The position numbers were made by a program, and so were the translations under genes. Of a stretch of 64,000 bases of DNA, positions 27,334-36,217 are shown in pieces; the first letter of the stretch is position 1; the number at the start of each line of letters is the position of its first letter. The stretch is from CBDFKK01 sp965248815 (GTDB taxonomy: Bacteria; Pseudomonadota; Alphaproteobacteria; SMXP01), in the NCBI GenBank assembly GCA_965248815.1, contig CBDFKK010000007.1, positions 62,001 to 126,000 of the forward strand, read 5' to 3'. The notes under the pieces are model-generated. The model was not told the DNA's origin. It worked only from the letters and a program-made list of their open reading frames with translations, and did not search any database.

Positions 27334-28190
27334 CACCACGGTAGCGTCGTTCCGTCATAGTCAAAAAAGATGCCTGACGTTTCGAGCGACAAATCGTCAA
27401 TGACTGCGCGCATTGCCGTGATGGCGTCTGGAGTGCGCTGCATGGTATAAACGCCTGACTTGACCGCATCAGCAAGCGGACGCAATTCATTGGGGACTTC
27501 CTCGTCCTTCATATCAAGCAGTCCCATGGAGTCCACCACCCCGGGCGCCAAAATGCCGACACTAACGCCGCGGTCGGCAACGCCGAACGAAATATTGCGC
27601 ATTATACTGTTGAGGGCCGCCTTGGCCGCGCGGTATGCGATCAGTTGTGAATCCTTGATGCTGCCAGTCGAGCCGCTGAGACTTGTAATCGCGACAATCT
27701 TCTTGTGCTCGCTTAAGGCAACGTTGTTGATAAAGGCTTCGGAAACGCGCAAGGCGCCAAGCGCGTTAATGTCAAACAGGTCTTGAGCTTGATCGTAGTC
27801 CATCGTGCCAAGGGACTGTGTGGGCAAGTTACCGCCGTAGCCTGCGTTGTTGAGCAGCAGGTCGATGGGCTCTCCCTCATACTTTAATGCTAGCGCGGTA
27901 ATTTCGCCGGGATCCGTAATATCCAATTCTTCGATAGAGATCAGGGGGTACTCAGCTGCCAAGTTCTTCAAGTCGTCGGCGTCGCCAGGTGTTCGGCAGG
28001 TCGCAATGACATGCCAGTCGTCCGCCGCATATTGTTTAACGAACTCGAACCCGATGCCGCGATTTGACCCTGTAATGAGTACGGTCGGTGCACCTAGCTC
28101 TTGCGCGGCCGCAATCGGAGATATCACAAGCCCGATAAGAGCAATTAGAAATGCCGAGAACGCGCACGGCCCTCGTCTTGTAATTGTCAT
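27333..28190 (-). CDS. Exported classical SDR oxidoreductase
   Basis: 285 aa from ATG 28190, preceded by GGGGAGAG. It begins with a basic-hydrophobic signal, MTITRRGPCAFSAFLIALIG and on to PIAAAQ, then a full SDR: LITGSNRGIGFEFVKQ, LLNNAGYGG and the catalytic YRAAKAAL. Because of the signal, the enzyme appears periplasmic or lipid-anchored by an uncleaved helix. Related to the cytoplasmic SDR at 13972-14748. Coupled by TGATG to the binding-protein gene behind it. Confidence 0.87.
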   Translation of the reverse strand: MTITRRGPCAFSAFLIALIGLVISPIAAAQELGAPTVLITGSNRGIGFEFVKQYAADDWHVIATCRTPGDADDLKNLAAEYPLISIEELDITDPGEITALALKYEGEPIDLLLNNAGYGGNLPTQSLGTMDYDQAQDLFDINALGALRVSEAFINNVALSEHKKIVAITSLSGSTGSIKDSQLIAYRAAKAALNSIMRNISFGVADRGVSVGILAPGVVDSMGLLDMKDEEVPNELRPLADAVKSGVYTMQRTPDAITAMRAVIDDLSLETSGIFFDYDGTTLPW

Positions 28191-28224
28191 GCAACTCTCC
28201 CCACCTGCCGCGATAAGCAATCGC

Positions 28225-28704
28225 TCAATCGAGCGGCACCGCAGTTTTCTTTCTCACCGTACGCAGCGCAAAGCTTGATTTCAGACGATCGACTCCAGGC
28301 AACCGTGTCAAAAATTCACGATGCAATGTTTCGTATTCTGCCGCATCACGCACAATGACGCGAACAAGATAATCCGCATCACCGGTCATGAGATAACATT
28401 CCATAACTTCCGGCCGTGAAACCACGTCACGCTCAAAGGCCTCAAGGTCATGGCTTTCCTGGCTTCGAAGCGTAATCTGTACGAATACACTTTGTGGCCG
28501 GCCCGACGCTTTTTGACTGAGGATAGCGACATAGTCTTCAACCACGCCTCTGTCCTCGAGCATGCGGACGCGGCGCAGGCACGCGGACGGCGACAGCCCC
28601 ACCCGTTCGGCCAAATCGGCATTGCTGATCCGGCCATTAATCTGCAGCTCGCCAAGAATCGCACGATCAACCGTATTAATTTCTTGAGTTCGCATAATAT
28701 TCAT
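28225..28704 (-). CDS. Lrp/AsnC family transcriptional regulator
   Basis: 159 aa. N-terminal HTH INTVDRAILGELQINGRISNADLAERVGLSPSACLRRV and C-terminal RAM (ACT-like) ligand domain containing VMECYLMTGDADYLVRV, the residues that bind an amino acid effector. It is divergent from alanine dehydrogenase, the classic arrangement in which an Lrp-type regulator senses alanine and activates ald. An alternative start is three codons in (28695). Confidence 0.94.
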   Translation of the reverse strand: MNIMRTQEINTVDRAILGELQINGRISNADLAERVGLSPSACLRRVRMLEDRGVVEDYVAILSQKASGRPQSVFVQITLRSQESHDLEAFERDVVSRPEVMECYLMTGDADYLVRVIVRDAAEYETLHREFLTRLPGVDRLKSSFALRTVRKKTAVPLD

Positions 28705-28828
28705 ATAATTGCCAAAAATATTAAATAGTATTTCAATAATGTGATCAAATATCGCATTTTTGCAAGCCTATTCAACGCCCGATTTGGCATTCTTATATCT
28801 ATGAGAGGCGCAAAACCGGGAGGCAGTC
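28705..28828. promoter_or_regulatory. AT-rich divergent control region Lrp / ald
   Basis: 124 bases, strongly AT-rich at 28690-28765 (ATTCATATAATT, AATATTAAATAG, TATTTCAATAATG). Lrp-family octamers favour such curved, imperfect-palindrome DNA. The element TATATC near 28794-28799 is a possible -10 for ald. The sites are not resolved further. Confidence 0.45.
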
Positions 28829-29947
28829 ATGATTATCGGGGTTCCTAAAGAAATAAAAGCTGAGGAATATCGCGTTGGACTGACGCCGGGCAGCGTTCGC
28901 GAACTAGTCCATCACGGTCATGAGGTCTTAGTGGAATCGGACGCCGGTCTCGGCATCGGCGCGGAGGATCAAGATTACAAAGCCGCCGGCGCCGAAATCG
29001 TAACATTGGCAAAAGACGTATTTGCCCGCGCCGAACTGATCATAAAAGTCAAAGAACCACAGCTCAATGAATGCGCGATGCTGCGTTCCGGCCAAACGCT
29101 GTTTACCTATTTGCATTTAGCGGCGGATGCCGCTCAAGCCGATGCGCTCATTGAGTCGGGTGAGACGGCCATTGCCTATGAAACTGTGACTGACGACGAA
29201 GGCGGCCTCCCCCTCCTCACCCCAATGAGCGAAGTGGCGGGCCGCATGTCAGTGCAAGCAGGCGCACACTATTTGGAAAAGGCTCAAGGCGGCGCCGGCG
29301 TTTTGATCGGCGGGGTACCTGGTGTCGCGCCAGGTAGCGTTGTCATCATTGGGGGCGGTGCATCCGGTACGGAAGCCGCCAAAATGGCCCTCGGCCTTGG
29401 CGGCGACGTCACAATTATTGACATTTCGGATCACCGCTTGCGCGAGCTCGACGACCTATTTGAAGGACGCGTTCGCACAATATTTTCAAACAAGGGCGCC
29501 ATCGAAGAGTATGTCGTCGACGCCGATCTCGTCATTGGCGCCGTTCTTGTTGCGGGCGCCGCCGCGCCCAAACTTGTTAGCCGCGCCATGATCAAGAAGA
29601 TGCGCAATGGTTCGGTATTGGTCGATATTGCCATAGATCAAGGCGGATGTTTTGAGACCAGCAAACCCACTTCACATGACGAACCCACATTTATTGAAGA
29701 AGGCATCGTCCACTATTGCGTGACCAACATGCCCGGCGCTGTCGCCAAAACATCGACCTATGCGCTCAACAATGCCACGCTGCCGTTTGTGTTAAAACTC
29801 GCCGATCTAGGAACAGAGCAAGCACTCGCTCATGATCCTCACTTGGCACGCGGACTTAATGTGCGCAACGGCGAGATCACTTATGAAGCGGTAGCGAAGG
29901 CACTCAACAAGAAGTACACGCCCTACCGGCTTGCCAACGTTGCTTGA
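28829..29947 (+). CDS. ald: Alanine dehydrogenase
   Basis: L-alanine + NAD+ + H2O to pyruvate + NH4+ + NADH. 372 aa, standard. It begins MIIGVPKEIKAEEYRVGLTP, with substrate-binding R15, K75 (IIKVKEP) and H96 (TYLHLAAD). The NAD-binding loop is VVIIGGGASGTEAAKMALG. A GGGAGGCAG site precedes the ATG. Controlled, by inference, by the divergent Lrp-type gene. Confidence 0.97.
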   Translation: MIIGVPKEIKAEEYRVGLTPGSVRELVHHGHEVLVESDAGLGIGAEDQDYKAAGAEIVTLAKDVFARAELIIKVKEPQLNECAMLRSGQTLFTYLHLAADAAQADALIESGETAIAYETVTDDEGGLPLLTPMSEVAGRMSVQAGAHYLEKAQGGAGVLIGGVPGVAPGSVVIIGGGASGTEAAKMALGLGGDVTIIDISDHRLRELDDLFEGRVRTIFSNKGAIEEYVVDADLVIGAVLVAGAAAPKLVSRAMIKKMRNGSVLVDIAIDQGGCFETSKPTSHDEPTFIEEGIVHYCVTNMPGAVAKTSTYALNNATLPFVLKLADLGTEQALAHDPHLARGLNVRNGEITYEAVAKALNKKYTPYRLANVA

Positions 29948-29965
29948 GCGACACGTTTATGCTTT

Positions 29966-29981
29966 GGCCGGACAGCCGGCC
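29966..29981. terminator. GC hairpin between convergent genes
   Basis: GGCCGG / CCGGCC with an ACAG loop, directly after ald and touching the stop codon of the Rieske pseudogene on the other strand. No T-run follows on either side, so termination is only a possibility. Confidence 0.35.
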
Positions 29982-30449
29982 TAGGGCGACCTGAATTCTC
30001 CATTGCGCGCGTCAACCGTGCCAACGGGCGGCGCCTCATCCAATTGACTTACGGGGATGACCTCACGCATGCATTTGGCGAAACCTCGCAAACACACTTC
30101 GTGTTTGCCCAGGGGCCCTTTTCTATAGCTGCGTGATGCCATGCCTTCTTGGACCCGCTCGATCAAATCCTTATCCTCAATGTTGACTTCGCGATTGATG
30201 CGGTAATTGAGATAGCGCGCGATGTTCATTTCGCGGCTGTCGTCGGGCAAGCCATAAGCGCCGTAGCGAATGATCGTCTCGGACGCAGAGACGGGAAGAA
30301 ACTGCATGAACTCAACAAGATAGGGATAAAGATTAAAGGCCAGGTTTGGCCAAACCATAAAATAGAGGTGGCTCGGGAAATCTGCACAGTTGAGATAAGT
30401 GGAATTTTGGCCTGTAGGCGGCATGATCGCCGGCAACAGGAGATCCACT

Positions 30450-30761
30450 ATGGCAAGACGACCACGTCGCAATCATACACCTGCGTTCAAGTCGAAGGTG
30501 GCCCTTGCGGCCGTTCGCGGTGAGCAGACATTGGGAGAACTCGCTCAGCAGTTTGATGTTCATCCTAACCAGATCAAGCAATGGAAAGATCAGCTCCTTG
30601 AGGGTGCAGCGGGTGTTTTTGGGCGGGAGGGTAAATCACCGCTGCCTGCACCCCGTGTTGATGTGAAGAGGCTCCATGCCAAGATTGGGGAGCTGACGCT
30701 TGAGAATGATTTTTTAGGCGATGCGCTCACCAAGGCGGGATTGCCGAGCGCAAGAAAATGA
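30450..30761 (+). CDS. IS3-family transposase OrfA
   Basis: 103 aa from the ATG at 30450, just behind CAGGAGA. HTH_Tnp_1 domain (RRNHTPAFKSKVALAAVRGEQ, then LGELAQQFDVHPNQIKQWK), which recognises the IS ends, followed by a leucine-heptad-like coiled coil (VDVKRLHAKIGELTLENDFL) for dimerisation. The stop TGA overlaps the orfB ATG in AAAATGA, where a -1 shift or re-initiation would give OrfAB. Confidence 0.93.
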   Translation: MARRPRRNHTPAFKSKVALAAVRGEQTLGELAQQFDVHPNQIKQWKDQLLEGAAGVFGREGKSPLPAPRVDVKRLHAKIGELTLENDFLGDALTKAGLPSARK

Positions 30762-31588
30762 TCGACCGCAAACATAAACTCTCGCTCAGCCGTCAGGCCA
30801 AGGCGCTCAAGATCAGCCGGGGCAGCGTCTATTATCAGCCCCGTCCCGTATCGGTCGGTGATCTGGCACTGATGCGCCGGATTGATGAATTGCATCTCGA
30901 CTATCCCTTTGCAGGCAGCAGGATGCTGCAGGGACTATTGCTTGGTGAAGGATACAAGGTTGGCCGCCTGCACGTCACAACACTGATGAAGCGTATGGGG
31001 CTTGAGGCTATTTATCGCCGCCCGAACACGTCCAAGCCTGCACCGGGCCACAAAATCTATCCCTATCTGTTGCGTAAGCTGCCGGTCACCCAACCCAATC
31101 AGGTCTGGGCGATGGATATCACCTACATTCCAATGGCACGGGGCTTTGTTTATCTGGCCGCAGTGGTTGACTGGTTCAGCCGGCGTGTCCTGTCCTGGCG
31201 GCTCTCTATCACACTGGAAGCAGACTTTTGCATTGAAGCCGTTGAAGAAGCACTGGCCCGTTACGGTAAGCCGGACATCTTCAACACCGATCAGGGCTCG
31301 CAGTTTACCTCCATCGCTTTCACACAAATCCTGAAGGATGCTGAAATCGCCATCAGCATGGATGGCAAGGGAGCGTGGCGGGACAATGTCTTTGTTGAAC
31401 GGCTGTGGCGCACGGTCAAATACGAGGAGGTCTATCTGCATGCCTATGGCAATGTTCCACAAGCCCGAGCCGCCCTCGGCAAATATTTGGTCTTTTACAA
31501 CACCAAGAGACCGCATTCATCGCTTGACCGCCAGACACCCGATCAGGCTTACTTCAACGTGCTGCAACCAATCCCGGTCGCGGCATAA
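30758..31588 (+). CDS. IS3-family transposase OrfB (DDE integrase core)
   Basis: 276 aa. HTH_21 domain (LHLDYPFAGSRMLQGLL, VTTLMKRMGLEAIYRRP) and rve catalytic core. The DDE residues are in WAMDITYIPM, FNTDQGSQFTS and NVFVERLWRTVKYEEVY. The C-terminus FYNTKRPHSSLDRQTPDQAY is characteristic. Complete, no frameshift. Confidence 0.95.
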   Translation: MIDRKHKLSLSRQAKALKISRGSVYYQPRPVSVGDLALMRRIDELHLDYPFAGSRMLQGLLLGEGYKVGRLHVTTLMKRMGLEAIYRRPNTSKPAPGHKIYPYLLRKLPVTQPNQVWAMDITYIPMARGFVYLAAVVDWFSRRVLSWRLSITLEADFCIEAVEEALARYGKPDIFNTDQGSQFTSIAFTQILKDAEIAISMDGKGAWRDNVFVERLWRTVKYEEVYLHAYGNVPQARAALGKYLVFYNTKRPHSSLDRQTPDQAYFNVLQPIPVAA

Positions 31589-32502
31589 CAGGGGCTGAAA
31601 TCCACTTATCCGCAGTCCGAAAGTTGTTCAAACAAACCGAACCACCTCTAAATAGAGCCAAAGTTTGCGATGGTTCTTGGGCAGATAGTCAACTTTGGGC
31701 ACATATTTGCTGTAGGTGCGCGCCGATAGACTTGCCCGGCCAAAATGGTCCGCTTCGCCCGAGAGGCGAAATACGATGCCGCGATCTTCAAGCGTGTACG
31801 TCTTGCCAATGAGGCTGTTAAGCCCGGGATGGGCGGCTCTCACGTGAAGCGCGTCGATGTAGTTGTCGACACCGTTCTTCCAATTGACGTCGCGCATATG
31901 TTGATTGACCCGGCCGAGCGGCTTGAGCTCTTCAATTCTATAGAGAGCTAGTTCGTCCTGAACGGGCGCCATAAATTCCGAGATAGACGTCCGTCCGGCT
32001 TCTAAACGCACGCAAACGAACCCCATGAAGATGTCGAATTCGAGAGGCTCAAGATTGTTCGCGCCGAAGTCGATGCGCTCATACTCATCGCGCTCGGGAA
32101 CGCCGACAAGCTTGCCGTCTAATCCATAAGACCAGGCGTGATAGGGGCATGTGATGCGGCCGGGGCAGTGGCCCTTGTCACCGTCGAGCAGGCGCGCTGC
32201 ACGATGCCGGCAAACATTGTAAAACGCGCGAACCTCGCGGTCCTTGCCCCTGACGACAAATAAAGTCTCGTCCATGACTTTCATAGTGTGATAGTCGCCG
32301 GGTTCGGGAATGTCGGACACATGGCAAACGAGATGCCACGCTTGCGCAAATATGTGTTTGCGCTCCAATTTGAAGAACTCGGGGTTCGAGTAAATCCAAG
32401 CGGGCAAGCTGTAGTCCGATTGATCGGCAACGACACGCAATTCGCCAGCTGCGTCCCCCGACAGTTCTACTTTTGATTTGGCAGTTCGTTTCGACACCAT
32501 AA

Positions 32503-34380
32503 TTATTCCGCCGCGATCGGCATTACATTCTCGCGCGTTTCAGCCAAAAGCTCTTCGTTGCGTCTGTTCATTTGGCCAGGGGTTGGTGGTTGGTCAAGCC
32601 ATACGAGAGGCAATGTCTTTCTCAACCAATCTTGAAATCCTTTCACAGCCACTTCTTTGTCGGAGAGAATGCCCTTGCTGTAGCCGCTTGATTCAAGACC
32701 CCCTTGCACAGATGTCGTGAGCCAATTGTCTTCGTTTTGCACGCGCGTATTCACGCGTGTGCTGAGATAGAGCGACGCTTTCGTCTCGCGGCTCGGATTT
32801 GGCAGGATATAAGATTTAGAATCCAATCGCAGCCGTCCTGGCGCCACTGGTACGATCTGAAAGACGTCGATTGAGTCCGGGAAGAGATCGAAATATACCG
32901 TTGGAAATAGGCCAAAATAATTCCAGCGGCGTTGCAGATCTTTCGGCAGATGTGTGTAAGTCGGCAGCAACTTATGATAGTGACGGCCACTCCAGTCCCG
33001 AGGTGGCTTGCTCTTCATTTTATGACTCAGCCTAAGTACACCCTGATCTGAAACCTCGCGATCGTAGTCTTGCTCCATTAAGGCGAAGAGACCTTCATGA
33101 CCGATTGGGAAATGATAGTCCTCGCAATAATTATCGACGGCATTTTTCCAGTCAACACCGTGTTCCTCATTCCAATCTTCGCTGGCTGCGACCATCTCGG
33201 CCAACCTGTAATGCGAAATCTCTTCCTCATACGGAGCGAATCTTTCTGCGACGCTTGTCCCGCCCGGCCTAAACCTTACAAAAACGAAACCCATCCATAC
33301 CTCAAGCTCGATCGACTTCAACCCGAATCGGTCCTTTGGAATTTTTCCGGAAAAACCATCTGCAGCGGCCGCAGCCTTAAGGCTTCCATCCAAATAATAA
33401 TTCCATCCGTGATAGGGACATTGAATGGAAGATTTGCAATTGCCACTGGCGCCAGTGACGACCGCATGTGCCCTGTGGGAGCAGACATTATAAAATGCTC
33501 TGAGTTCGCAATCCTTGCCGCGTATCACGAAGGCCCGCTCACCAAGTAGATCAAAGGTCGAATAGTCGCCGATTTCGGAAACATCGGTTTCATGACACAC
33601 GACATGCCAGGCCGGCATGATGACGTGCTCTTTTTCCAGTTCGAAATATTCGTCGTTGTTGTAAATCCATGACGGTAATGTGTAGGTGAGGCCCGTGTCA
33701 TCGGTCGGCGCGGCAACAACATGAGAGTCCGACCGCCTCGGCGCCGGCCGCTTGAATCGCCATGGCATCACGCTCGCCAAATAAGACCGGCAACGCCGCT
33801 TGGCGCTGTCCCGGTCAAAGGCATCGCCCGTGAACAGGATCTCCTGCCACAGGCCATCAATCAGCCCCAAAAAACCGCAGGTCAACGCCTCAACATCGAG
33901 CTCGTCCTCACGGCTTGCCGCTTTGATAACGTCATTGAAAAGACCGTGCACCGCTTTGTGATATTTGACGTCGCGCTCATCGCAAATTGCGAGGTAGTCC
34001 GAGCGGGACCCCGCCTCGGCTAAGAAACCATACCAAACAGCCGCTTTGCGCGGCTCTGACAATTGAGGATCGAAACTCTTATCAATAATGCCGAGCAAGG
34101 CGTCACCTGCATCATCGGCAGTGCGCGCTAAAACCGCATCCATCTCGGATTCAAATTCTTCCGCGACTTGACGTAGCGCTTCTAACAAGAGCGCTTCTTT
34201 GGTCGAAAAGTGAAAGTTGACCGACCCGGCGGTCAGACCTGCCAAGGCCGCCACTTTGGCAAGCGTAAGATGAGGCAAGCCATCGTTTGCGATCACCGTC
34301 AGCGTGGCATCGATAAGCTCACCGCGGCGAAACGCCTGGGCCTTTGATCCGTTCTTCGCGTTGCGCCGACCTTGAGCCAT
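32503..34380 (-). CDS. Fusion: TetR/BetI-type regulator + Rieske oxygenase alpha subunit
   Basis: A single open frame of 625 aa from ATG 34380 (a TTG at 34407 would add nine residues). Residues ~15-205 are a complete TetR regulator: HTH with TLTVIANDGLPHLTLAKVA and AGSVNFHFSTKEALLLEAL, then a ligand/dimer domain like that of the free TetR at 40686-41369. A short basic linker (~206-230) leads to a full Rieske oxygenase: C300/H302 (YNVCSHRA), C321/H324 (CPYHGW), mononuclear iron H423/H428 (DNYCEDYHFPIGH) and an intact C-terminus. It resembles choline/glycine-betaine-type monooxygenases. No stop or frameshift lies between the halves. Preceded by a TetR-like palindrome at 34443-34456. A reductase partner is not seen. 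Confidence 0.93.
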   Translation of the reverse strand: MAQGRRNAKNGSKAQAFRRGELIDATLTVIANDGLPHLTLAKVAALAGLTAGSVNFHFSTKEALLLEALRQVAEEFESEMDAVLARTADDAGDALLGIIDKSFDPQLSEPRKAAVWYGFLAEAGSRSDYLAICDERDVKYHKAVHGLFNDVIKAASREDELDVEALTCGFLGLIDGLWQEILFTGDAFDRDSAKRRCRSYLASVMPWRFKRPAPRRSDSHVVAAPTDDTGLTYTLPSWIYNNDEYFELEKEHVIMPAWHVVCHETDVSEIGDYSTFDLLGERAFVIRGKDCELRAFYNVCSHRAHAVVTGASGNCKSSIQCPYHGWNYYLDGSLKAAAAADGFSGKIPKDRFGLKSIELEVWMGFVFVRFRPGGTSVAERFAPYEEEISHYRLAEMVAASEDWNEEHGVDWKNAVDNYCEDYHFPIGHEGLFALMEQDYDREVSDQGVLRLSHKMKSKPPRDWSGRHYHKLLPTYTHLPKDLQRRWNYFGLFPTVYFDLFPDSIDVFQIVPVAPGRLRLDSKSYILPNPSRETKASLYLSTRVNTRVQNEDNWLTTSVQGGLESSGYSKGILSDKEVAVKGFQDWLRKTLPLVWLDQPPTPGQMNRRNEELLAETRENVMPIAAE

Positions 34381-34442
34381 GGCTGCAAATGACCCTAAAA
34401 ACCACAATTACTGGCTCATTCTATGCCTAACTTCGTAGCCAT

Positions 34443-34467
34443 TCAATGGTCATTCAGAAAACTGAAT
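34443..34467. promoter_or_regulatory. Probable operator upstream of the TetR-Rieske fusion
   Basis: On the minus strand TGAATGACCATTGA (34456-34443) matches the perfect palindrome TGAATGATCATTCA at 41436-41449 in 12 of 14 bases. An overlapping inverted repeat ATTCAG-AAAA-CTGAAT spans 34452-34467. The site is about 63 bases upstream of the fusion ATG and downstream of purU, so the fusion and the Rieske gene behind it probably have their own promoter under TetR-type control. Confidence 0.6.
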
Positions 34468-34494
34468 AGTAATATAAGGAAATTGTAGGCGGCG

Positions 34495-35373
34495 CTAGCG
34501 CTGAAAAACAACCGTTTTGCTGCCGTTCAAAAAGACCTTGTGCTCCAAGTGATATTTGACCGCCCGGGCGAGCGTGATGGATTCGACATCACGGCCGATC
34601 GTGACCATTTCTTCCGGATCATGGGCATGATCGACCCGCTCGACCGTTTGCTCAATGATCGGTCCCTCGTCCAATTCGGGCGTGACATAATGTGCCGTCG
34701 CGCCGATCAGTTTTACGCCACGCTCGTAGGCCTGATGATACGGTCCGGCGCCCTTAAAACTCGGCAAGAACGAGTGATGAATATTGATCGCGCGGCCTTG
34801 AAGGCTTGCGCAAAGTTCATCCGATAAGACTTGCATGTAACGCGCGAGGACAATCAAGTCGGCCCGCGTGTCGTTGATGATCTCAAGTAAGCGTACTTCC
34901 GCTTGTGACTTGGTCTCCTTGGTGACCGGCACATGAAAGTATGGAATTTTGTGCCATTCGACGAGGCTTGCTAAATCCATATGGTTCGACACGACCGCCG
35001 GCACCTGCATTTTTAACGCGCCGGTTCGATAGCGAAACAAGAGATCATTCAAACAGTGATCGAAGCGCGACACCATTATGAGCACTCGCGGCAGGATATT
35101 GGTATCATGCAATTCCCACTGCATGTCGAATGTTTTAGAAATCGAGTCGAACCCCGCCGCAAACGATGTGCGTGAGAATCCGTCTTTTTGAGGCGTAACC
35201 ACGGTGCGCATAAAAAATTGGTTCAATTGACGATCGCCGTAGTGTGATGACTCCTCAATAAAACAGTCCAACTCATGCAAGTAAGAAGCGACGGCCGCGA
35301 CGATGCCGGTTGCATCTGGACACGTAATTGTCAGTATGAATCGTGCGTCTTGATCCGACACTTTAATCTCCAT
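34495..35373 (-). CDS. purU: Formyltetrahydrofolate deformylase
   Basis: 292 aa from ATG 35373, which overlaps the end of the permease gene by 11 bases. It hydrolyses 10-formyl-THF to formate and THF. N-terminal ACT domain (FILTITCPDATGIVAAVASYL) and C-terminal formyltransferase fold with the active-site NIHHSFLPSFKGAGPYHQAY and the Asp in ELDEGPIIEQ. In this operon it most likely regenerates free THF when methyl groups are released from the imported substrate. PurU beside GcvT-like genes and Rieske N-demethylases fits that role. Confidence 0.96.
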   Translation of the reverse strand: MEIKVSDQDARFILTITCPDATGIVAAVASYLHELDCFIEESSHYGDRQLNQFFMRTVVTPQKDGFSRTSFAAGFDSISKTFDMQWELHDTNILPRVLIMVSRFDHCLNDLLFRYRTGALKMQVPAVVSNHMDLASLVEWHKIPYFHVPVTKETKSQAEVRLLEIINDTRADLIVLARYMQVLSDELCASLQGRAINIHHSFLPSFKGAGPYHQAYERGVKLIGATAHYVTPELDEGPIIEQTVERVDHAHDPEEMVTIGRDVESITLARAVKYHLEHKVFLNGSKTVVFQR

Positions 35374-36217
35374 TGCTCCGCATGGCATCAGCCTGTTGAC
35401 GCACGCTTTGGCGCTCACTACGCATCATGACTATGCCGGCAATGACTACGCCCAAAGTGACAATGCCGATAATGATTGTCGCCAAGGCGTTGATGTCTGG
35501 ACTTACACCCAACTTTACGCGGGAAAAAATGTACATGGGCAACGTCGTGGCGCCAGGGCCCGAGACAAAACTCGAAATAACCAGATCGTCGAGCGACAAG
35601 GTGAATGCCAACAGCCAACCGGCTAGCAGGCCTGGCGCCAAAATTGGAATCGTAATATCGACGAGTACGCGAAACGGCCGCCCACCCAGATCCATAGCGG
35701 CTTCTTCTAATGATTCATCGACACCCGACAGCCGTGCCTGAATAACGACGGCAACATAAGCAACTGAAAACGTAATGTGTGCGATGGTTACCGTTGTCAC
35801 GCCGCGCTCACCAGGCCAGCCAATGAAATCGCCAAGCGAGATAAAAAGAAGCAATAAAGAAAGACCTGTAATCACCTCGGGCATAACCAGTGGCGCCGTG
35901 ATCATTCCTGTCAGCAAAAACCGCCCGCGAAATCGGCCAAAGCGTTGGAGCGCGAGCCCCGCGAACATGCCAAGAATGGTCGCGATGCTGGCGCTAACAG
36001 CGGCAATCCGAAGACTCAAAAAAAGTGACTCGATCGCTTGCCGGTTTTGCAATAACTCTCCGTACCATCGTAATGAGAATCCCGTCCAAACGGTTGCAAG
36101 CCGCGATTCATTGAACGAATAAGCAATGAGAGTGAATATAGGAATATAGAGAAACGCAAAGCCAAAGCTCAGCGCCGTCAACAAGAACAGCGATTGATTT
36201 CGCGAACCGGCTCTCAT
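35363..36217 (-). CDS. ABC transporter permease, PotC type
   Basis: 284 aa, about six transmembrane helices. The EAA loop in EEAAMDLGGRPFRVLVDITIPILAPGLLAG contacts the ATPase. Closest in type to the spermidine/putrescine permease PotC/PotI. The ATG overlaps the stop of the partner permease by one base (TAATG), and its own end overlaps purU, so it is tightly coupled in the importer operon. Confidence 0.94.
   Translation of the reverse strand: MRAGSRNQSLFLLTALSFGFAFLYIPIFTLIAYSFNESRLATVWTGFSLRWYGELLQNRQAIESLFLSLRIAAVSASIATILGMFAGLALQRFGRFRGRFLLTGMITAPLVMPEVITGLSLLLLFISLGDFIGWPGERGVTTVTIAHITFSVAYVAVVIQARLSGVDESLEEAAMDLGGRPFRVLVDITIPILAPGLLAGWLLAFTLSLDDLVISSFVSGPGATTLPMYIFSRVKLGVSPDINALATIIIGIVTLGVVIAGIVMMRSERQSVRQQADAMRSNGD

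Larger units (their letters stand above)
30364..31649 (+). mobile_element. IS3-family insertion sequence, 1286 bp
   Basis: Complete element inserted in a Rieske gene. Target duplication AAAT at 30360-30363 and 31650-31653. The ends are inverted repeats: AGAGGTGGCTCGG on the left and AGAGGTGGTTCGG on the right (read inward). A second inner pair, GATAAGTGGAATTTTGGCC / GATAAGTGGATTTCAGCCC, lies about 30-40 bases inside. It carries overlapping orfA and orfB. Because the end sequences resemble the target, the boundary could shift by up to 4 bases. Both frames are intact and the duplication is exact, so the insertion looks recent and possibly mobile. Confidence 0.93.
29981..32500 (-). pseudogene. 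Rieske oxygenase alpha subunit, split by IS3-family insertion
   Basis: Two pieces, 32500-31650 and 30359-29981. Removing the IS and one AAAT copy joins them in frame: 851 + 379 = 1230 nt, 409 aa, reading RKLWLYFMVWPNLAFN across the join. The N-terminal piece holds the Rieske 2Fe-2S ligands C97/H99 (YNVCRHRA) and C118/H121 (CPYHAW), and the mononuclear iron histidines H219/H224 (DNYIDALHVRAAH). Disruption is after residue 283, so the catalytic domain is truncated and the gene is presumably inactive. It is a paralogue of the Rieske half of the fused gene 2 bases upstream, and resembles choline/betaine/carnitine-type N-demethylating monooxygenases. Confidence 0.93.
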
